Origin: Streptomyces sp. HM190
Lineage (GTDB): Bacteria > Actinomycetota > Actinomycetes > Streptomycetales > Streptomycetaceae
Assembly: GCF_009857135.1 (NCBI RefSeq)
Contig: NZ_CP047318.1
Span: 7,192,001-7,256,000 of the forward strand
DNA: 64,000 bases
Reading direction: 5' to 3'
Shown here: positions 33,245 through 41,852 of the stretch, piece after piece
How the letters are laid out: each line of letters starts with the position of its first letter
Position numbering within the stretch: position 1 is the first letter of the stretch
Made by a program: the position numbers and the translations under genes
The notes under the pieces: generated by a model
The model's database searches: none
The model's input: only the letters and a program-made list of their open reading frames with translations
What the model was told of the DNA's origin: nothing

Positions 33245-33316
33245 CCACAGGGCAGGTCCGCAGCTATTGACGGCAGCTGCTGAACACGCGCCCCCGTTAG
33301 AGAGGAACGAGCGCCG

Positions 33317-33817
33317 ATGGCAACGTACGAGGTCGAATCGATCGCAACGGTTGTCGGGGGCCACACCCGCGTCCAGGACGATTACCAGGGTGGAGTCGAG
33401 TCGATCATCCGACTCAACCAGGCGTACCCCCTCGAGACGCTGCAGGGAATCGAAGAGTTTTCCCACCTGACGGTGACCTGGCTCTTCCACCTGGCGCGAC
33501 CGGAAGATGTTCAGCTCCACGCACGCAGCCCCCGGGGGAATCCGGACTGGCCGCCGACCGGTACCTTCGTCCACCGCAACCATCGGCGTCCCAATCAACT
33601 GGCGATCAGCTACCCGCGGCTGCTCAAGGTCGAGGGGCGGGACCTGTTGGTCACCGATCTCGACGCTGTAGACGGAACGCCCGTGATCGACTTGGCACCG
33701 TACTTCGAACAGATGGGGCCTCGTGGCCCGATCCGTCAGCCCGCCTGGCCCGGCGAGATGCTCGAACCGAATTACTGGGCGAAGGCAAGCGAACGGCCCT
33801 CGGAGCGCCCTGTATGA
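33317..33817 (+). CDS. TrmO-like tRNA-Thr m6t6A37 methyltransferase
   Basis: 166 residues. LETLQGIEEFSHLTVTWLFH and AISYPRLLKVEGRDLLVTDL, followed by DAVDGTPVIDLAPYFEQ, match the TsaA/YaeB (TrmO) family, which uses SAM to methylate t6A37 of tRNA-Thr. The N-terminal region is shorter than E. coli TrmO, so the partner function is less certain. It lies alone between regulators, perhaps as island cargo. Confidence 0.75.
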   Translation: MATYEVESIATVVGGHTRVQDDYQGGVESIIRLNQAYPLETLQGIEEFSHLTVTWLFHLARPEDVQLHARSPRGNPDWPPTGTFVHRNHRRPNQLAISYPRLLKVEGRDLLVTDLDAVDGTPVIDLAPYFEQMGPRGPIRQPAWPGEMLEPNYWAKASERPSERPV

Positions 33818-33879
33818 CAGAAGCGACTGAGCTGCCCAGCTTGCCATTTGCATCGTCGGGAACCAACTGGAGGTCTGGC

Positions 33880-34389
33880 TCAAGCTGCAGCCCTCGCGTC
33901 TCGGAACTCACACCACGTCTCCTCGCCGCTGCTCTCCCATGCGTCTGAGATCGCATCGACCAGCCGGATCCCGCGCCCCGATTCGCCGTCGGGTCCGGCT
34001 TCCTTGAGCACAGCGGGCGCCGGGTTGTGGTCGGTTACCGAGACACGCACCACGTCGACGGCCACCGTGATGCGGAGCACGACTTCGCCCTCACCGTGGA
34101 CCACGGCGTTGGTGACCAGCTCCGAAACGGCCAGTACGACGAACCCCGCCACCGGCTCCGAAACCCGGCACCGCCGCAGGAACGCCCTGGCTATGCGCCG
34201 CATCTCCCCGACCTTCGCGAGGTCGGGGAGAAGGGCCGCCTGACAGGCATGGGATGCCGCCGGTACCTCTGCCCTCTCCCATGCGCCGGGCTCGTCTTCC
34301 TGAACTGGCCTGACGCATGACGCGCCGGCTGTAGCCGCACAGCTACGGATGCCCCCGCCGGGCGGGGCCGCCTCTTGGAGCCTGGTCAT
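33880..34389 (-). CDS. Anti-sigma-factor-like ATPase (HATPase_c_2)
   Basis: 169 residues. The N-box VSELVTNAVVHG and the glycine segment DGESGRGIRLVDAIS identify a RsbW/SpoIIAB-type serine kinase-like domain. The N-terminal 55 residues are low-complexity. Divergent from the XRE-TPR regulator; together they form a typical Streptomyces regulatory pair. Confidence 0.82.
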   Translation of the reverse strand: MTRLQEAAPPGGGIRSCAATAGASCVRPVQEDEPGAWERAEVPAASHACQAALLPDLAKVGEMRRIARAFLRRCRVSEPVAGFVVLAVSELVTNAVVHGEGEVVLRITVAVDVVRVSVTDHNPAPAVLKEAGPDGESGRGIRLVDAISDAWESSGEETWCEFRDARAAA

Positions 34390-34437
34390 GTGGGCTATGG
34401 CACCGTGCGGCGACGCCGTCGACCAGGGGAATCCAGA

Positions 34438-34476
34438 GGGGGAAAATTATGTCAAGGGGGAAACTGGAGGGGGGAA
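34438..34476 (+). repeat. Three G-rich direct repeats upstream of the XRE regulator
   Basis: GGGGGAAA at 34438-34445 and 34456-34463 and GGGGGGAA at 34469-34476. The first two are 18 bp apart and lie 45 to 80 bp upstream of the XRE gene start. They may bind a regulator, possibly the product itself. Confidence 0.45.
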
Positions 34477-34520
34477 TTGAGGCCATGATTGGATTCCGCC
34501 CACCAACAGAGGTCACACTC

Positions 34521-35759
34521 ATGCCAGACCCGTTCGCCGACCTGCTCCTCCGGCTTCGGCAGGAGGCGGGCCGGACACAGGAGGAGCAGGCGGAGGCGAT
34601 CAACGCTGTCTCCGGCCGGGACACCATGACCCGCCGAGAGATCAGCCGTTATGAGAACTTCGAGAACATTCCTACCAACCACACAATCGGCCACATCGCG
34701 GCGGCCTGCGGTGTCCCCTTCGAGGAACTACAGCGAGAGGCCAAGGCCGCCCGCGCTCGGAAGAGAAAGGGGCATGCCGATGCAGGGGAGGACCAAGACG
34801 CCGTGAAGCGTCGCACGCTCCTGGGTAGCGCCACTATCGGCGTGAGCGTGGCCGCCGAGCCGTGGGGGCGCCTCGCCTTCGCCCTCAGCAAGGGGACCAA
34901 GATCGATTCGCCCGCTGCCGCCGCGCTCATCGACCGAGCCGCTGAACTGCACGTCCAGGAACTCAACCTCAGCGCGCGGCGGCTACAAAAAACGGTCGAG
35001 TCGCATCTTGACGCGATCACTACGGCCCTGCCTCGTGCAGGCGAACACGAAGGCGCTCTCACCATCGCCGCCGGGGAAACCGCCGCTCTGGCCGGTTGGG
35101 TGGCCTGGGACCTGGGGGAGCACGACAAAGCCAACGCCTACTACAAAGTCACGTCGCAGTGCGCGGCGGCTGCCGGGCATCCTCCACTCCGAGCCCTGGC
35201 CCTGACCTACAGCAGCTACGGCGCTTTGACGCCAAAGGCGAAGATGGAGTTCCTCTCCCAAGCCGCCAACGACGTGCGAGGCCACGGAAACGCTACTGCT
35301 GCCGCCTGGGTTCTCGGTAGGCACGCGGAAGAAGCTGCGGCGGCCGGCGACGAGGTGGGGGCGCTCCAGGCGTTAGACCGAGCGCGCTTCGCCTACGATT
35401 TCGCGGACCACACCAGCGAGCAGGCATGGGTCAGGTTCGTGACCCCATACCGCATGGACTCGTTGGCCCTGTCCGTGTACGGCCAGCTGAGGCGCCCCGA
35501 GCTCACGTCCACAGCTGATACCGCGGTCGACCGCCTCGGAGACGGGCTACCGGACGGGGGCGTCGTAGTCCTCGGTGATCTGGCGTCGGCCCTACTGCGT
35601 GGGGGTGACGTCGACCAAGGCATCTACGTGGCCCGCCAGTTCGCTGCGGCGGCACAGGCCAAGCCCAACACCATGGGCAAGGAGCGGGCGGCGGCTATTG
35701 CAGTGTTGCTCCCTGACAGCGAGCACGAACTTGCCGTTCATTTCCGGCGGTTCGCATGA
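34521..35759 (+). CDS. XRE-family regulator with TPR region and a TTA codon
   Basis: 412 residues from ATG 34521 (AGAGG upstream). N-terminal HTH (LLRLRQEAGRTQEEQAEAIN, then RREISRYENFENIP). Then a basic linker, RRTLLGSATIGVSVAAEPWG and TPR-like helices, as in Streptomyces regulators that control morphology and secondary metabolism. A TTA leucine codon at 35373-35375 (codon 285) makes translation depend on the rare bldA tRNA. Divergent partner is the anti-sigma ATPase. Confidence 0.75.
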   Translation: MPDPFADLLLRLRQEAGRTQEEQAEAINAVSGRDTMTRREISRYENFENIPTNHTIGHIAAACGVPFEELQREAKAARARKRKGHADAGEDQDAVKRRTLLGSATIGVSVAAEPWGRLAFALSKGTKIDSPAAAALIDRAAELHVQELNLSARRLQKTVESHLDAITTALPRAGEHEGALTIAAGETAALAGWVAWDLGEHDKANAYYKVTSQCAAAAGHPPLRALALTYSSYGALTPKAKMEFLSQAANDVRGHGNATAAAWVLGRHAEEAAAAGDEVGALQALDRARFAYDFADHTSEQAWVRFVTPYRMDSLALSVYGQLRRPELTSTADTAVDRLGDGLPDGGVVVLGDLASALLRGGDVDQGIYVARQFAAAAQAKPNTMGKERAAAIAVLLPDSEHELAVHFRRFA

Positions 35760-35824
35760 TCCACCTCGGGTGGCACGCGGCAAGCCCAGGGCACCAACGT
35801 CGCCGACGCCCGGCCCGTGGCTCC

Positions 35825-36151
35825 TCAGTCGGATTCCGTCTCCTCGAAGACCCAGGACAGGTACGCCTCCGACCCGCCGGTTACGGGCAGTGTGATCCAT
35901 TGGGGGACGTCGTACGAGTGCTTCTCGTGCACCCACGCTTCTAGCGCGGGAAGACGGTCCGTCGTAGTCATATACGAGATGCGCCACTCCCGCGCCGCCT
36001 CGACCTTCCCCTTCCACCAGTAGAAGGCGGTGATTGGCGCATCGATGTGAACTCCCGCTGCCAGCTTGCTCTCGACCGCACCTCGGGCCAGCATCGTCGC
36101 CTGCCCCTCGTCGTCGCTGGTCGTCTGAGCAATCACAATATCGTGGGCCAT
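35825..36151 (-). CDS. cutA: CutA-like divalent-cation tolerance protein
   Basis: 108 residues, starting at the ATG preceded by GAGAGGTA. MLARGAVESKLAAGVHI, PITAFYWWKGKVEAAREWRI and WVHEKHSYDVPQWITLPV are characteristic of the trimeric CutA1 fold. Role in metal tolerance is inferred from family only. Confidence 0.8.
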   Translation of the reverse strand: MAHDIVIAQTTSDDEGQATMLARGAVESKLAAGVHIDAPITAFYWWKGKVEAAREWRISYMTTTDRLPALEAWVHEKHSYDVPQWITLPVTGGSEAYLSWVFEETESD

Positions 36152-36596
36152 GCAACTACCTCTCCAGCTCGGGTACCGCGACCCTACCCAGCCGTCCAGG
36201 GCACACCGAGGGCCGGTCGCCACCTCTCAAGGCGAGTGAGGGCTCGACCACGACCTGTACCAGTCAAGTGACGGCGGGCCATGCGGGGTGGCGCGTCGCT
36301 TCGGCACTGCGGTGGCAGGTTCTCATCAACGAGGTCGTGCGGCTGCATTATGCAGGCGCCGGGCCCGTGCGCTTCACAAGCCCGCGACAGGAGGACTTGC
36401 TGGCTGTCGGCGGGCATTCGCTCACGGCAGACGAGAAATAGGACCACAGGACTGGATACCTCCGTCCGGACCATGTCAACGTACAACGTCCCGGAAAACA
36501 CCAGGCCAGGATGTGCAGATGCTCCACTGCGGCCCAGGTTGCGAAATGCCTTGGAATCCTGCACCCGTGTGACTGCCTTGCTGGCAGGGCTCCTAC
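36152..36596. other. Region without a recognisable gene
   Basis: About 445 bp. Several frames are open by chance, but none shows family-like sequence, consistent with decayed DNA before the next pseudogene. Confidence 0.5.
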
Positions 36597-36968
36597 TTGG
36601 GGAGGTCCGCCTGTCTGACCCCGCTATTCGATCCGCTCGCTTCACTGCACCCGCTCTTTATACCCGCGGCGCGTCTGAACGCCTGGTACAGCCAGGCAGC
36701 CGGCGACTACGGGACCCTTTCCGCCGGGCTGTACGTCTGCCTTTGCGTGGCTGGCCTGTTCGGCGAGGGCTATCGCAGCGTCAGTGCCGCCCTCGCATAC
36801 CGTGCGGCACGTCTTGGCGCCGCAACACGGCAAGTGGCACTCGCCATCAGGACGAGCGACTCGCTGCCCGGAATCTCGACCGCCTCACCGATGACGGTCT
36901 GCTGGTGCTCGCCACGGACGGCGCGCACCTGGTTGCGCGTCGGCTGGCCCTGGCTGCGGCGGGCCTAA
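36597..36968 (+). pseudogene. Decayed gene of unknown family, frameshifted and cut by an IS
   Basis: A protein-like reading frame (SQAAGDYGTLSAGLYVCLCV, then AGLFGEGYRSVSAALAYRAA and RLGAATRQVALA) switches frame near 36850 to HQDERLAARNLDRLTDDGLL and VLATDGAHLVARRLALAA. The second frame is then interrupted by the insertion sequence starting at 36969. Family not recognised. Confidence 0.45.
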
Positions 36969-37079
36969 GAAGTTGTTGCCTTTCCGGACTTGAGGACTGC
37001 GTTTCTGCTGGTGGGGCATAGGTCGGCGGTCTCTTGGGAGTAGTGGCGTGTCGTGTTGTCGCTGCCCGGGAGGTCGTGG

Positions 37080-37613
37080 ATGCCGTCGGTTGTTGGACTG
37101 CTGGAACAGTACGAGCTCGCTGCTCGCCGTCGCGTCGACGGGCTGCGGGAGGAGGCCGACCGAATCCAGGCCGAGTTGGCCGCGGCCGAGCAGGAGTGGC
37201 AGGAGTGGGTGATCGCCCGCAGGCGAGTCGGTGACGTGCTGACTCCGGACACCGGCACCGCGGCCGTGGAGGTCGTCCAGGAAACGCGGGACACGGATGC
37301 GCAGGCGGTCGTCCGGGACGCGGCGAAGCCGAAGTCGCAGGTGCCCGTGTGGCGTGAAGGTCTGGCCTGGTCGGTGTTGTCGGCGGACTACCAGCGCATT
37401 CTGCAGGTGGCAGCCGACCGGGCCCGGCTCGGGCAGGGGCCGGTGACCTGCCAGGAGATGGCCGCCGCCTTCGGCATGGACGTGGTGCCGGCAAGGGTGG
37501 AGGCGCTCCGGTCGAAGGCGAAACGCCTGGTCGCGCGCGGCTGGCTGGCCGAGCCGGCCGCGGGCCGGTTCACGCCCGCCCGCGGTGTGGCCGGGCCAGG
37601 CGGCGGCTCATGA
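37080..37613 (+). CDS. IS-borne accessory protein
   Basis: 177 residues from ATG 37080 (GGGAGG upstream). Coiled-coil-like N-terminus (EQYELAARRRVDGLREEADR, AELAAAEQEWQEWV) and a C-terminal HTH-like segment (CQEMAAAFGMDVVPARVEAL, RSKAKRLVARGW). Carried in the opposite orientation to the transposase and overlapping its end by 44 bp. Function in transposition unknown. Confidence 0.6.
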   Translation: MPSVVGLLEQYELAARRRVDGLREEADRIQAELAAAEQEWQEWVIARRRVGDVLTPDTGTAAVEVVQETRDTDAQAVVRDAAKPKSQVPVWREGLAWSVLSADYQRILQVAADRARLGQGPVTCQEMAAAFGMDVVPARVEALRSKAKRLVARGWLAEPAAGRFTPARGVAGPGGGS

Positions 37614-38550
37614 CCATGGTCATCGACCAGTAGATGACCGCCTCGGCACTGGCGGTGCGGCGCTCGTAGTCGCGGGCCAGGCGGCGGCTGCGCATGAGAT
37701 GGGCGAAAAGACGCTCGACGATCCACCGCTTGGGCAGCACCACGAAGCCGCGCATGTCATCGCTGCGTTTGACGATCACCAGCACCAGCGCGAAGGCGGC
37801 CAGGCAGTGCTCGACGAGGCTGCCGGTATAGCCGCCGTCGGCCCAGACGAGGGCGAGGCGGTGGTGCACGGCGGCCACCTGGGCCAGCAGGACCTGCGCG
37901 GCGGTGCGGTCGCCGACATCCGCAGCCGTGACCATCACACCCAGCAGCAGGCCGAGGGTATCGACCACGACGTGCCGCTTGCGCCCGTTGATCTGCTTGC
38001 CGCCGTCGTAGCCACGGCTGTCGGCACCGACGACGGCGTCCGCCTTGATGGACTGCGAGTCGATGACCCCGGCCGTCGGCTCCGTATCCCTGCCCAGCTT
38101 CTCGCGAACCCTGGCGCGCAGCCGGTCGTGGAACTCGCTGACCAGGCCATGGTCGCGCCAGCGGCGGAAGAAGGCGTAAATCCGGTCCCACGGCGGGAAG
38201 TCGACCGGCATCGCCCGCCACTTGATTCCGTTGTCCACGAGATAGCGGATCGCGTCCAGCATCGCACGGTGGCAATACCCCTCCGGCCGGCCGCCCCGCC
38301 CGCGCATCCAGCCCGGCACCGGCAGCAGTGACCGGACCTCGGCCCACTCCGCGTCCGTCATGTCCGTCGGGTACCGGCGCTGCCGTTCGGGCTGGTCGGC
38401 CGCGTTGCCGTACACGTGCGCGAGGCAATCACACGATGGAGCAGCCGAGTTGGACTGCCCTGCCATCGACACGGAAGACTGCGGCACCGGGGCCTCCTGC
38501 TGCTCTATGGATTCGACACCCACGAGCTGTTCAGGAGGCCCCGTCCTCAT
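37570..38550 (-). CDS. IS5-family transposase
   Basis: 326 residues with the DDE chemistry: DSQSIKADAVV (first Asp), ALVWADGGYTGSLVEH (second Asp), and KRWIVERLFAHLMRSRRLAR with the Glu. The N-terminal WAEVRSLLPVPGWMRGRGGR and WRAMPVDFPPWDRIYAFFRR match the helix-turn-helix and insertion domains. Intact length, so probably functional. Confidence 0.9.
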   Translation of the reverse strand: MRTGPPEQLVGVESIEQQEAPVPQSSVSMAGQSNSAAPSCDCLAHVYGNAADQPERQRRYPTDMTDAEWAEVRSLLPVPGWMRGRGGRPEGYCHRAMLDAIRYLVDNGIKWRAMPVDFPPWDRIYAFFRRWRDHGLVSEFHDRLRARVREKLGRDTEPTAGVIDSQSIKADAVVGADSRGYDGGKQINGRKRHVVVDTLGLLLGVMVTAADVGDRTAAQVLLAQVAAVHHRLALVWADGGYTGSLVEHCLAAFALVLVIVKRSDDMRGFVVLPKRWIVERLFAHLMRSRRLARDYERRTASAEAVIYWSMTMVMSRRLARPHRGRA

Positions 38551-38671
38551 GCCCCGGCCACGGCCAGATCACCCGACCGGGAAACCGCGTTCGACCGCCA
38601 CCGCTCAAGATCGAAAAGACAACACTCTCTAAGCAGATGCCGCCTTCGTGATGCGGTGCGCAACATAGACG

Positions 38672-38702
38672 ACGATCGCCGGTTAGCAAAACCGGCGATC
38701 GT
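38672..38702. other. Perfect 13-bp hairpin upstream of the integrase gene
   Basis: ACGATCGCCGGTT (38672-38684), loop AGCAA, then the exact complement at 38690-38702. Lies about 125 bp before the integrase. Could be a terminator, a recombination-related structure or an operator. Confidence 0.5.
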
Positions 38703-38825
38703 GAGGTTCCTTGAGGACGTTCGCATGCGCGGCTGTGCTTGGTGGCGGAGCTGCAGCGAACTCAGCAGCCCGTGAAACGGAATGGCACTGGTCTGGTGCT
38801 AGCCAGATGATCCGGCGCCCTGCTC

Positions 38826-40055
38826 GTGCAGGTCCCCTTGAAGGAGAGTGAGTACCCCCTGTCCGTTCCGATCAAGAAGCTTCCACCCAACTCCAGGGGA
38901 CAGGTGCGCTACCGGTTCGTAGTCGACGTAGGCATCGACCCTGCCACCGGGAGGCGCAAACAGCTGACTCGTACGTTCGCCACTCTCAAGGAGGCGAAGG
39001 CTGAGTACGCGCGCATCACCAACCGCCGCGAGGAAGGGACGTTCGTACCGCCCAACCAGATAAATGTAAATGAGTGGCTTGATCAGTGGCTGGCCATGAA
39101 GGCAGAGGATCTGGAAGAGACCACTATTTACAACTATCGGGTTACCCTCGATCGAGTTCGGGGGAGGCTGGGGCGCATCCGGCTTCAAGAACTCACCGAG
39201 GAAGATGTAGAAAATTGGATGCACTGGGCGTTGAAGCATGGGCGGGTACGCGGTGACAAAGCAGGTACTCCGCTTGGAGTGACCAGCGTGGAGATGAGTC
39301 TCGCCCGATTGAAGGACGCCCTGAATCGAGCCGTTACGCGTCGGCTAGTAACCATGAATGTAGCCCAACATGTGACCATCCCACGTAGGGCACGTAAAGA
39401 AGAGCGAAAGAAGAAGCAGGAGGTGAAGCCGTGGAACGTGCAGGAGATTCAGACGTTCATTCACGGTGTCCGGACAGAACGGCTTTACGCTGCTCTCTTG
39501 CTGTCCCTCATGGGTCTACGTCCGGCTGAAGTCTGCGGACTCCGATGGGAAGACGTGGACTTGGAAGCCGCCACGATCACCATAGCCAACACGCGGACAA
39601 TGATGGGGAATCGGTACGTTGTGGAGAAGGACACCAAGTCCCTGGCCGGGGAACGGGATCTTCCTTTGCCGGCACCGGTGCTGGCTGCCCTCAAGTCGTT
39701 CAGGGCTCTCCAAGCCAAGGAGAAGCTCGTCCTCGGTGAGGCTTACTCGGATTCCGGATACGTCGTGGTGCACGAGACCGGGGAAGCCTTCACGATCAAG
39801 CAGCTCCGCAGACGCGCATACCGGCTCATGGAGATCCTTGAACTCCGCAGAGTGCGCCTCTACGACGCTCGCTCCTCCTGCCTCACATACCTCGCCAACA
39901 AAGGCGTGCCGGATCACATCCTTGCCCGGTGGGCCGGACACACGAACGTCAAGACCACCAAGAAGTGGTACGTGAAGCCGGACGTGGAGGACCTCCGCGG
40001 AGCCGCCACAACGTGGGACGGCCTGCACGGTGCTGCGACGGAGGGGCAAGCGTGA
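38826..40055 (+). CDS. Tyrosine integrase of an integrative element
   Basis: About 409 residues. N-terminal arm-binding-like domain (RFVVDVGIDPATGRRKQLTR, then a core-binding domain around VNEWLDQWLAMKAEDL), and a catalytic domain with GLRPAEVCGLRWEDV (first Arg), DLPLPAPVLAALK, YDARSSCLTYLANKGVPDHI, and WAGHTNVKTTKKWYVKP (His, Tyr nucleophile). The canonical HxxR is YxxR here and the following His is Ser. Start codon uncertain: GTG 38826 lacks a ribosome site and an AAGGAG at 38841 suggests a later start. Codon use is AT-richer than neighbours, consistent with horizontal transfer. Confidence 0.85.
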   Translation: MQVPLKESEYPLSVPIKKLPPNSRGQVRYRFVVDVGIDPATGRRKQLTRTFATLKEAKAEYARITNRREEGTFVPPNQINVNEWLDQWLAMKAEDLEETTIYNYRVTLDRVRGRLGRIRLQELTEEDVENWMHWALKHGRVRGDKAGTPLGVTSVEMSLARLKDALNRAVTRRLVTMNVAQHVTIPRRARKEERKKKQEVKPWNVQEIQTFIHGVRTERLYAALLLSLMGLRPAEVCGLRWEDVDLEAATITIANTRTMMGNRYVVEKDTKSLAGERDLPLPAPVLAALKSFRALQAKEKLVLGEAYSDSGYVVVHETGEAFTIKQLRRRAYRLMEILELRRVRLYDARSSCLTYLANKGVPDHILARWAGHTNVKTTKKWYVKPDVEDLRGAATTWDGLHGAATEGQA

Positions 40056-40542
40056 CTCAGGCGGCCTGCCGATTGAGCGACCCGCCCAGCCGTATGGCAG
40101 TCAAATCGAGTGGCCCCGGCCGCTGCTGGCTGTGGACCAGCGACGGCAAGGGGGGAGGGGCGGCCAGGCTACGGCCAACGTCTCCCCTCCTGCGAGGCAA
40201 GGCAGAGCTTGCCCGCCGTGTGGTGTTCGGGCTGTTCGTCGGTGAATCCCGGAAGGTTTTCAGGTGCGTCATGCCGATCCTTGGGGACGGCACTACATGC
40301 TTTGCTGCAAACCAGACCGTCTGGAAGCCGTGCCGAGGGTGGGAAGCTGTGCGGCGCAGGGATTGGGAGGGTGCGCGAGCCGGGAGGACGCACTGTCCCC
40401 ACGGTCAGGCGTGCACATCGAAGTACCCGTACGTGGACCATGAGGGTCTTGGCGGTGCCGGGCGTGCCGCGCCGCGAGGGTCACGAGCCGCTGGGTTCAC
40501 CTGGCCGTGTGAGATTTCGTGAGACGTGAGAGGGTCTGGGGC
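40056..40542. other. Region without a recognisable gene, between integrase and pcaL
   Basis: 487 bp, a likely place for the attachment site. No tRNA gene, no convincing ORF or strong hairpin was found; direct repeats with the left boundary were not identified. Confidence 0.45.
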
Positions 40543-41844
40543 GTGAGTGAGACACCCCCGAACACCCTGCAATACCGCTTTGACGGGCCAGAAGACGCTC
40601 CGGTCCTGATCTTGGGTCCCTCACTGGGTACCACATGGCACATGTGGGACCGGCAGATCCCCGAACTGACCAGGCAGTGGCGGGTCTTCCGGTTCGACCT
40701 GCCGGGCCACGGCGGTGCGCCCGCGTACCCCGGCGGTTCGGTCTCCGAACTGGCCGCCCGGCTGCTGGCCACGCTGGACGCGGTCGGTGTGCAGCGCTTC
40801 GGCTACGCGGGCTGCGCGCTCGGCGGCGCCATCGGCGCGGAACTCGCGCTGCGCCACCCCGGCCGCATCGCCTCGCTCGCGCTGATCGCCGCCTCGCCGC
40901 GCTTCGGCACGGCCGACGAGTTCCGCCAGCGCGGAGTGATCGTACGGACGAACGGTCTCGACCCGATCGCCCGGACATCCCCGGACCGCTGGTTCACCGC
41001 CGGGTTCGCGGCGGCGCAGCCCGCGATCACCGAGTGGGCCGTGCAGATGGTCCGCACCACCGATCCCGGCTGCTACATCGCCGCCTGCGAGGCCCTCGCC
41101 TCGTTCGACGTCCGCGCCGAGCTGGGCCGTATCGGCGTCCCCACCCTGGTCCTCGTCGGCTCCGACGACCAGGTCACCGGGCCCGCCGAGGCCCGTACGC
41201 TCGTCGCCGGCATCCCCGACGCCCGGCTCGCCGTCGTCCCGAGCGCCTCGCACCTGGTGCCCGTCGAACAGCCGGCCGCGGTCACCGACCTCCTCGTCCG
41301 GCACTTCTCGACGGCCTGGCAGCCGGCGTACGACTCGACCACGGGTCAGGTCGCCATCCCGGTGGCGCCCGCCAAGCCGGTCCTCGCGGTCCCGGTGCCG
41401 CAGCAGAGCGGCCCCGTGGCCGAGATCGCCCCGGCCGCGGTCCAGCCGGAGGCGGCGGGAAGGCCGGACCCGTACGACGCCGGGCTCAAGGTCCGCCGCG
41501 AGGTCCTCGGCGACGCGCACGTCGACCGGGCGCTGGCCACGGCGGACGAGTTCTCCGGGGACTTCCAGGAGTTCATCACCCGCTACGCGTGGGGTGAGAT
41601 CTGGGACCGGCCGGGCCTCGACCGCCGCTCCCGCAGTTGCGTGACGCTCACCGCCCTCGTCGCCGGCGGTCACCTCGACGAACTCGCCTTCCACACCCGC
41701 GCCGCCCTCCGCAACGGGCTCACCCCGGACGAGATCAAGGAAGTCCTCCTCCAGGCCGCCGTCTACTGCGGCGTCCCCGCGGCGAACAGCGCCTTCAAGG
41801 TCGCCCAGCAGATCATCCGGGAGGAGACCACCCCCGAGGAATGA
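40543..41844 (+). CDS. pcaL: PcaL-type fusion: 3-oxoadipate enol-lactonase and 4-carboxymuconolactone decarboxylase
   Basis: 433 residues from GTG 40543. Residues 1-265 are an alpha/beta hydrolase of the PcaD type (WHMWDRQIPELTRQWRVFRF, DLPGHGGAPAYPGG, SHLVPVEQP). Residues 305-430 are a carboxymuconolactone decarboxylase domain (DRRSRSCVTLTALVAGGHLD, GLTPDEIKEVLLQAAVYCGV). These carry out the last ring-cleavage steps of the protocatechuate branch of the beta-ketoadipate pathway. Anomaly: the nucleophile elbow reads GCALGG, with Ala at residue 92 where Ser is expected. No other pca gene is next to it. Confidence 0.8.
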   Translation: MSETPPNTLQYRFDGPEDAPVLILGPSLGTTWHMWDRQIPELTRQWRVFRFDLPGHGGAPAYPGGSVSELAARLLATLDAVGVQRFGYAGCALGGAIGAELALRHPGRIASLALIAASPRFGTADEFRQRGVIVRTNGLDPIARTSPDRWFTAGFAAAQPAITEWAVQMVRTTDPGCYIAACEALASFDVRAELGRIGVPTLVLVGSDDQVTGPAEARTLVAGIPDARLAVVPSASHLVPVEQPAAVTDLLVRHFSTAWQPAYDSTTGQVAIPVAPAKPVLAVPVPQQSGPVAEIAPAAVQPEAAGRPDPYDAGLKVRREVLGDAHVDRALATADEFSGDFQEFITRYAWGEIWDRPGLDRRSRSCVTLTALVAGGHLDELAFHTRAALRNGLTPDEIKEVLLQAAVYCGVPAANSAFKVAQQIIREETTPEE

Positions 41845-41852
41845 CCCGGCCG

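Larger units (their letters stand above)
36969..38629. mobile_element. IS5-family insertion sequence, about 1.66 kb
   Basis: Two convergent ORFs between imperfect terminal inverted repeats: left end begins GAAGTTGTTGCCTTTC, right end (complement) begins GAGAGTGTTGTCTTTT, about 19 matches over 23 positions with one gap. TAA occurs at both edges (36966-36968 and 38630-38632), a plausible 3-bp target duplication typical of this IS group. CTAAG is shared at both sides. Confidence 0.7.

Noticed and set aside
31175-33883. A 902-codon minus-strand frame over the TPR regulator
   Set aside because: High-GC antisense read-through; only its last 163 codons correspond to a real protein (31175-31666).
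40056-40542. Several small frames downstream of the integrase
   Set aside because: None has a good ribosome site, conserved motifs or plausible composition.
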